From assembly GCA_963736525.1 (NCBI GenBank), contig CAVTPF010000001.1, positions 1-64,000 of the forward strand: a DNA stretch of 64,000 bases. Reading direction: 5' to 3'. The notes beneath the pieces are model-generated. The model was not told the DNA's origin. It made no database searches and saw nothing but the letters and a program-made list of their open reading frames with translations. Shown piece after piece: positions 60,849 through 64,000 of this stretch. This DNA is from Bog-473 sp963736525 (GTDB lineage: Bacteria; Actinomycetota; Acidimicrobiia; Acidimicrobiales; RAAP-2). The stretch's first letter is position 1, and each line of letters begins with the position of its first letter. The translations under genes and the position numbers were made by a program.

Positions 60849-60897
60849 GGAGGGAGTCTGCCACGGGGGGGCCCGCGCGAGCAGGCCGAATGGCGCT

Positions 60898-62556
60898 TCA
60901 GGCCCCCCGGGGGGCACCGAGTGGTCTGACGGGCCGCGCCGGTGGCGGTGGCCGCCGCGCGTCGTGACGCCGGCCCAGCCAGACGACGACCGCGCCGAAC
61001 GTGACGCCACCGGCGGCGACGGCGCCGAGGACACGGGCCAGCAGCTCGACCGTACTGGTCGACCCCGAGAGGTTGGAGACCACGAGGACGACCACGGCCA
61101 TCGGGACCGATGCCACGAGGACGCGCCCCAGCGGTGACCAGGCCTCCCGGTCGGCAAGGTGCCCGAACCACCGGCGGAAGACGGCCAGGGCCAAGAGCGC
61201 TGCGACCGTGTAGGCGATCGAGAGTGAGAGGGCGAGGCCGCGGACGCCGAGCGGGTGCACCAGGGCGATGGCCAGGACGATGTTGACCCCGTTCTCCACG
61301 AGGTAGAGGTAGAAGGCCACCTTGGTCCGCTGCATCGACTGCAGGACGCGCACGAGATACAGATAGGTGCAGAAGCCGGGGAGCCCGAGGGCGAACATGG
61401 CCAGGGCGGCCCCGGTGGTCGCCGTCTGCGCCGGTGTGCTGTGGCCGATGCCGAGGAGCAACGCGACGGCTGGTTTGGCGAGGAGCAGCATCCCGACGGC
61501 CGAGGGGATGATGAGGGCGAGGACGGCGCGCAGGCCGCCGGCCAAGCGGTGCAGGAAGGCGCGTGTCTCGCCCAAGGACCAGCGCTGGGCGAGGTCGGGC
61601 GTGACGACGGACATCACCGTGACCGTGACGACCCCGTAGGGCAGTTGGAAGAACGCGTAGGCGTACGTGTACGCCGAGACCGGGTCAGGCCCGGGGACGG
61701 TGCCGGCCAGGACGGTCACCACGAAGAGCGCCACCTGGTTGGCCACGACGAACCCGAATGTCCATGCCCCGAGGCGAGTCACCGCGCGCAGCGCCTCGTC
61801 ACGCGGGTTCCAGTTCCAGCGGAGCAGGCCGAGGTTGGCCTGGCGCAGGCTGGGCAGCAGTGCCACCCCCTGGAGCACGACACCGAGCGAGGTGCCCAGC
61901 CCGAGCAGGACCAGTTGGCCCCGGTGCTGTTCCACGCTGGCGAGCGAAGCACCATGGCCGGCCCAGAGGCCGAACCAGACCAGGATCCCGATGCAGACGA
62001 AGTTGTTGACGATCGGGGCCCAGGCCACGGCCACGAAGCGACGGCGGGTGTTGAGGAGCGCGGCCCCCAGCGCGAAGAGGCCGTAGGCGGCGATCTGGAT
62101 GACGAACCAGCGCAAGAAGGTGGTGGCCACGTGGCGCTCGAGCACGAAGCGGTGCACCTGTGAGGGCTGGGCATGCGTATCGAGCGCGGTCAGGGCGTCG
62201 ATGAGGTACGGCGCCGCGAGGAGCGCGGCCGCTGTCGTGGTGACGAGGACGACGACCGAGACCGTCACGACGGCGGAGATCGATTCGAACGCCTCGCGCT
62301 CGCTCTTCTTGGCCAGGCGTTCGACGAAGACCGGGATGAAGGTGGCGGACAGGACGCCCCCCAGCACGACGTCGTAGAGCATGTTGGGGGTGGTGTTGGC
62401 GAGGTTGTAGGAGTCGGCCAGGGGGGTCTGGCCCAGGGCCCAGGCCAGGGCAACGAAGCGCAGGAGCCCGGTGACCCGGGAGACGCCCGTCCCCACCGCC
62501 ACGTAGGCGGCGGACGTCCGCAGCGGCAGTGTCTGGGCGCGGCGCGCGCGGGCCAC
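60898..62556 (-). CDS. murJ: Lipid II flippase MurJ
   Basis: 552 residues, GTG 62556. About 14 membrane helices with VSRVTGLLRFVALAWALG, SYNLANTTPNMLYDVVLGGVLSA (in two parts) and conserved Arg residues in the first helices. Flips lipid II for peptidoglycan synthesis. The mycobacterial orthologue continues into a pseudokinase and extracellular domain; here the protein ends soon after the last helix with a Pro/Arg tail. Two bases separate it from the upstream gene. Confidence 0.93.
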   Translation of the reverse strand: MARARRAQTLPLRTSAAYVAVGTGVSRVTGLLRFVALAWALGQTPLADSYNLANTTPNMLYDVVLGGVLSATFIPVFVERLAKKSEREAFESISAVVTVSVVVLVTTTAAALLAAPYLIDALTALDTHAQPSQVHRFVLERHVATTFLRWFVIQIAAYGLFALGAALLNTRRRFVAVAWAPIVNNFVCIGILVWFGLWAGHGASLASVEQHRGQLVLLGLGTSLGVVLQGVALLPSLRQANLGLLRWNWNPRDEALRAVTRLGAWTFGFVVANQVALFVVTVLAGTVPGPDPVSAYTYAYAFFQLPYGVVTVTVMSVVTPDLAQRWSLGETRAFLHRLAGGLRAVLALIIPSAVGMLLLAKPAVALLLGIGHSTPAQTATTGAALAMFALGLPGFCTYLYLVRVLQSMQRTKVAFYLYLVENGVNIVLAIALVHPLGVRGLALSLSIAYTVAALLALAVFRRWFGHLADREAWSPLGRVLVASVPMAVVVLVVSNLSGSTSTVELLARVLGAVAAGGVTFGAVVVWLGRRHDARRPPPPARPVRPLGAPRGA

Positions 62557-62558
62557 GG

Positions 62559-64000
62559 TCAGTGGGCCCGGGGCCGCAGGCGACGCGAGCGGCGCCACGT
62601 GCGCACCCACCACACGATGAGGACGGCGCCGGCCAGCACGGTGAGCGCCACCCCCACGAAGGAGATGGCCGTCGACTGCACCGTGAGCACGGTGTGGGCG
62701 AGCAACAGCTGGCCGTCGGGCGTGTGCAGGGTGACATCGATGGGGAGCCGGTCGCCAGAGGTCCGCGCCTGCGCCGTCACCCGCACCGACGTGGTGGGCC
62801 GGTCGAGCAACAGCTCCCGGGTGTTGCCGTTGGGGAAGGTGAACTTGTCGCTGGCCAGGGTCACGACCACGCACACCGGATAGGGGGTGTCCGACAGGAC
62901 GGTGACGGGAATGGCGGCCCGCTGCGCCGTGAACGTCACGGTGCGCTCGGTGGCCAGCGTGATCCTCCCCGTCGTGGCGTCGAAGGCCCGGTCGAAGACG
63001 GCCAGTGCCGCCGCACGCCCGGCGGGGGTGAGCCCGCGTGCCTCGGTGACGAGGAGGGCGTCGTTCAGACTGGTCAGCTCGGGCGGGCGCCCGGTCGTCG
63101 CGACGCCGCAGCGCCCGGTCGCCGCGTCCGTGTAGGACGAGAGCTGTTGGCGACCCAGGGCGATCCGGACGGCGGCGGTGTGGGAGATGCCGTGTCCGGC
63201 CGGGCCTGCCTGCAATTGGCGCATGGCGGGCTCGCCGTTGCCGGCGACGGGCACCTGGTCGAAGTACTGGCTCAGGGTGACCGCGGTCAGCGCCGGGTTG
63301 CCCGAGAGCCCGCCGAGCAGGGTGTCCACGAAGGCACCCGAGGGACTCCATCCCGCCGGCGGCGCCACCACGACCCCCCGTGGTTGGCGCAGGAACGCGT
63401 TCTCGAAGTGGACGAACGACAACCCCGCCAGCAATTGCTCGGCACCGAGGACCGGGTCAGCCGGCTCCGCGCTGAAGCGAGCGTCGAGGGTGGAATCGGC
63501 GGCGGCGGCGGGCACGGTCGATGCGTGGCCGAGGTCGAGCGTGAACGGCTGGGCGAAGGTGAGTTGCTCCGAGCCGCCCGCCGCCAGGTCGCCGTCACTC
63601 AGCACGAGGTGGGAGGCGCCGGCCACCTGGAGCCCGGTCGCCAGGTTCCCCGCGTCGCCCTGGGAGAAGGTGGAGGCGGTGTCGACCCACGCGCCACCCG
63701 ACGGTTTGAGCCCGGCCGTGCGCAGCAGCTCGTCGCCCCGGTTCACCTGCGCGCCGATCTCGCCCGCGATGCCGGCCTCGGACAGCGCCGCCACGTTGAT
63801 CGGCACGTAAGGCTGGTCGACCACCTGGTCGCCGCTCAGGTCCGCCAGCTGGCTCAGCGCGCGTTGACCGTCGTGGGACCCCGGTCGCTGCGTCGCGCCG
63901 AGGGCGAGCGGGCTGACGGCCAGCGTGGTGGCCACGTCGGGGTGGTCCGTGAGCGCGTCGGCCATGGCGGTCACGCCGCCCGCCGCCACGGGGACCACGA
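62559..64000 (-). CDS. DUF6049-type secreted/anchored protein, N-terminus beyond the window
   Basis: At least 479 residues, truncated by the window end. A large extracytoplasmic region with polysaccharide-deacetylase-like barrel character (AMADALTDHPDVATTLAVSP, LVLSDGDLAAGG) is followed by a beta domain (FTFPNGNTRELLLDRPTTSV), one C-terminal membrane helix and an Arg-rich tail. Corresponds in position to Rv3909 next to murJ, a cell-envelope protein of unknown function. Confidence 0.75.
   Translation of the reverse strand, partial: VVPVAAGGVTAMADALTDHPDVATTLAVSPLALGATQRPGSHDGQRALSQLADLSGDQVVDQPYVPINVAALSEAGIAGEIGAQVNRGDELLRTAGLKPSGGAWVDTASTFSQGDAGNLATGLQVAGASHLVLSDGDLAAGGSEQLTFAQPFTLDLGHASTVPAAAADSTLDARFSAEPADPVLGAEQLLAGLSFVHFENAFLRQPRGVVVAPPAGWSPSGAFVDTLLGGLSGNPALTAVTLSQYFDQVPVAGNGEPAMRQLQAGPAGHGISHTAAVRIALGRQQLSSYTDAATGRCGVATTGRPPELTSLNDALLVTEARGLTPAGRAAALAVFDRAFDATTGRITLATERTVTFTAQRAAIPVTVLSDTPYPVCVVVTLASDKFTFPNGNTRELLLDRPTTSVRVTAQARTSGDRLPIDVTLHTPDGQLLLAHTVLTVQSTAISFVGVALTVLAGAVLIVWWVRTWRRSRRLRPRAH

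Overview
The window looks like the replication-origin region of a high-GC actinobacterium. The closest syntenic match I can recall is Mycobacterium. The repeat-rich surface proteins and the acyl-CoA/lipid genes fit an Acidimicrobiia-type lineage, but that placement is an inference. Coding DNA is strongly GC-rich and GTG starts are common. Genes lie on both sides of an oriC-like gap at 49,272-49,571: dnaA-dnaN-recF-dciA-gyrB-gyrA run leftward and rpmH-rnpA-yidD-yidC-jag-rsmG-parS-parA-parB run rightward.

Left end (1-9,995): a broken pirin/SDR pair, a ComF-like phosphoribosyltransferase, a PaaI-type thioesterase, a thiolase, and then the growth-control block crgA, trpG/pabA, pknB, pstP, fhaB, fhaA, tRNA-Leu. 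In Mycobacterium tuberculosis the same block lies beside gyrA. Here it is inverted as a unit, lacks pknA-pbpA-rodA, and is separated from gyrA by about 32 kb of other genes.

Middle (10-42 kb) is accessory. After tRNA-Leu come repeated copies of its 3' end, a gene remnant and a class III cyclase of modest GC. An envelope/secretion cluster follows (11.7-22.5 kb): a hydrolase with a neocarzinostatin-like tail, an acyltransferase-3/SGNH protein, a Thr-rich anchored protein, two tandem IPT/TIG proteins each ending in six copies of a ~43-residue repeat, and a GH26-like glycosidase. Next come an amidohydrolase and an MFS transporter. Two translationally coupled WS/DGAT acyltransferases sit next to a DosS/DosR-like sensor-regulator pair (25.9-30.6 kb), which suggests triacylglycerol or wax synthesis under redox/hypoxia-type control. 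The rest of the block holds a degenerate GGDEF protein, RNase D, an acyl-CoA ligase, an aldo/keto reductase, an Ig-repeat membrane protein, a dCTP-deaminase-like protein, a D-aminoacylase-type amidohydrolase and signal peptidase I.

Right end (57-64 kb): CwlM-like amidase, trxA, trxB, a small membrane protein, DegV, murJ and a DUF6049-type protein. This is the order known from mycobacteria but without sigM and its anti-sigma gene.

Two cross-cutting observations stand out. At least eight, probably nine, reading frames are broken by what looks each time like one extra base, which points to insertion-type sequencing or assembly errors. A 360-bp stretch inside yidC falls to about 51% GC, far below its flanks.
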